Shown here: positions 63,418 to 64,000 of the stretch, piece by piece | Layout of the letters: every line of letters begins with the position of its first letter | Numbering within the stretch: position 1 is the first letter of the stretch | Assembly: GCF_000021305.1 (NCBI RefSeq) | Contig: NC_011772.1 | Coordinates: 4,502,001 to 4,566,000, forward strand | DNA: 64,000 nt | Direction: 5' to 3' | From: Bacillus cereus G9842 | GTDB lineage: Bacteria > Bacillota > Bacilli > Bacillales > Bacillaceae_G | Program-made: the position numbers and the translations under genes | Notes under the pieces: model-generated | What the model saw: the letters and a program-made list of their open reading frames with translations, nothing else | Told to the model about the DNA's origin: nothing | The model's database searches: none

Positions 63418-64000
63418 TTATTTATGTGTTGCAAACCAAGTATTTAATTGATCCATAATGTTCTCCATCGCCTTCATGTTAGAGAATTTAGGCAACTCCA
63501 CTAATAACGCCTGTTTTGGCATTGTTACATTAGAGCCTTTCTTTTGGAGAACAAATATACTTTTTGCATTTTTCTCGTTTTTAAACATGGAAACAGGAAG
63601 CTGTAATAACCCTTGAATAAAGCATGTTTCTTTAATAAATGCATGTAATTTTGGTGCCTGATCACTTTCAAAAATGAAGTTTGGTACTAAGAAGAATAAG
63701 TACCCGCCCTCTTTCGTATGTTTCACACTTTGTTCAATAAATAAGTGATGAGCATACGACATTCCTTCATCTGCTTTTAATTTATATTCACTGGCACCGA
63801 TTTCGTTTGGATAGTAACCAATCGGTAAGTCTGAAACGACTGCATCAACTGGATCGATATAAAGTGGTGCTAGTCCATCTTGATGGAAGAATTCGATTGC
63901 ATGCTTCTGTAAATTTGCATTTACTAAAGCAAGTTTAATTAGCACTTCATCCACTTCTACACCAAATCCACTCATTGTTAGTCCTTCTTTGGCGCTATTA
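63418..64000 (-). CDS. ytxK: YtxK-like SAM-dependent methyltransferase, 3' part
   Basis: The gene continues beyond the right edge; about 194 C-terminal residues are visible, open in frame to base 64000. The part seen has VEVDEVLIKLALVNANLQ (end of the SAM-binding fold) and SDLPIGYYP at the position where N6-adenine DNA methylases have NPPY or DPPY. FFLVPNFIF follows. YtxK resembles such DNA methylases and usually precedes ackA; whether it methylates DNA is unknown. Confidence 0.85.
   Translation of the reverse strand, partial: NSAKEGLTMSGFGVEVDEVLIKLALVNANLQKHAIEFFHQDGLAPLYIDPVDAVVSDLPIGYYPNEIGASEYKLKADEGMSYAHHLFIEQSVKHTKEGGYLFFLVPNFIFESDQAPKLHAFIKETCFIQGLLQLPVSMFKNEKNAKSIFVLQKKGSNVTMPKQALLVELPKFSNMKAMENIMDQLNTWFATHK

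Overview
The window is chromosomal DNA of a low-GC Firmicute, almost certainly a member of the Bacillus cereus group. Three things point there: the gene order (infC-rpmI-rplT, thrS, ytxC, dnaI, dnaB, nrdR, speD, gapB, coaE, ytaF, mutM, polA, phoPR, mdh-icd-citZ, pyk-pfkA-accAD, ytsJ, dnaE, ytrHI, nrnA, ytoI, ytkL, argGH, ackA, ytxK) is the familiar Bacillus backbone; many genes start with TTG or GTG behind strong Shine-Dalgarno sites; and several copies of the roughly 150-bp repeat known as bcr1, typical of this group, are present. No phage, insertion sequence with transposase, CRISPR array, rRNA or tRNA was seen.

Layout. 1-2001: end of a TetR regulator, an M42 aminopeptidase and a dUTPase. 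2389-7073: the translation block, with infC-rpmI-rplT behind an L20 leader and two promoters, thrS behind a T-box, then ytxC. 7245-10533: a small DUF4177 gene and the replication-restart set dnaI, dnaB, nrdR. 10817-17561: speD with an unusual structured leader, gapB, coaE, ytaF, mutM, polA. 17847-20322: phoPR. 20485-21133: a small gene hit by bcr1 and a 43-residue peptide gene. 21149-25364: a MaoC-like protein and the citZ-icd-mdh operon. 25785-28842: ytwI, ytvI, fxsA. 29038-35851: pyk, pfkA, accA, accD, a GntR regulator and malic enzyme, a pyruvate and malonyl-CoA node. 35955-43482: dnaE, sporulation genes ytrH and ytrI, nrnA, ytpI, ytoI. 43727-54844: the most variable stretch, with ytkL, an M24 peptidase, lipoproteins, a cupin/GNAT/DUF6176 operon, ald, an SDR, a universal stress protein and four recognisable bcr1 copies. 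54943-57533: argGH. 57700-61901: small genes, a multi-leader-peptide region in front of a YitT-family membrane protein, an EcsC protein, a decayed DUF1796 gene and a NUDIX hydrolase. 61925-64000: ackA with a cre site and the 3' part of ytxK.

Most interesting points. (1) The 460-base untranslated region before the YitT-family gene at 59095 holds three related mini-ORFs, each with its own ribosome-binding site, each ending in TAG followed at once by a sequence that can form competing hairpins; this looks like a modular, ribosome-controlled attenuator I cannot match to a named system. (2) The speD leader carries a compact hairpin domain and a perfect 7-base anti-Shine-Dalgarno. (3) Three bcr1 copies sit inside reading frames, and removing one copy plus its ATAAA duplication restores each frame. 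(4) A DUF1796 gene is intact except for two in-frame stops.
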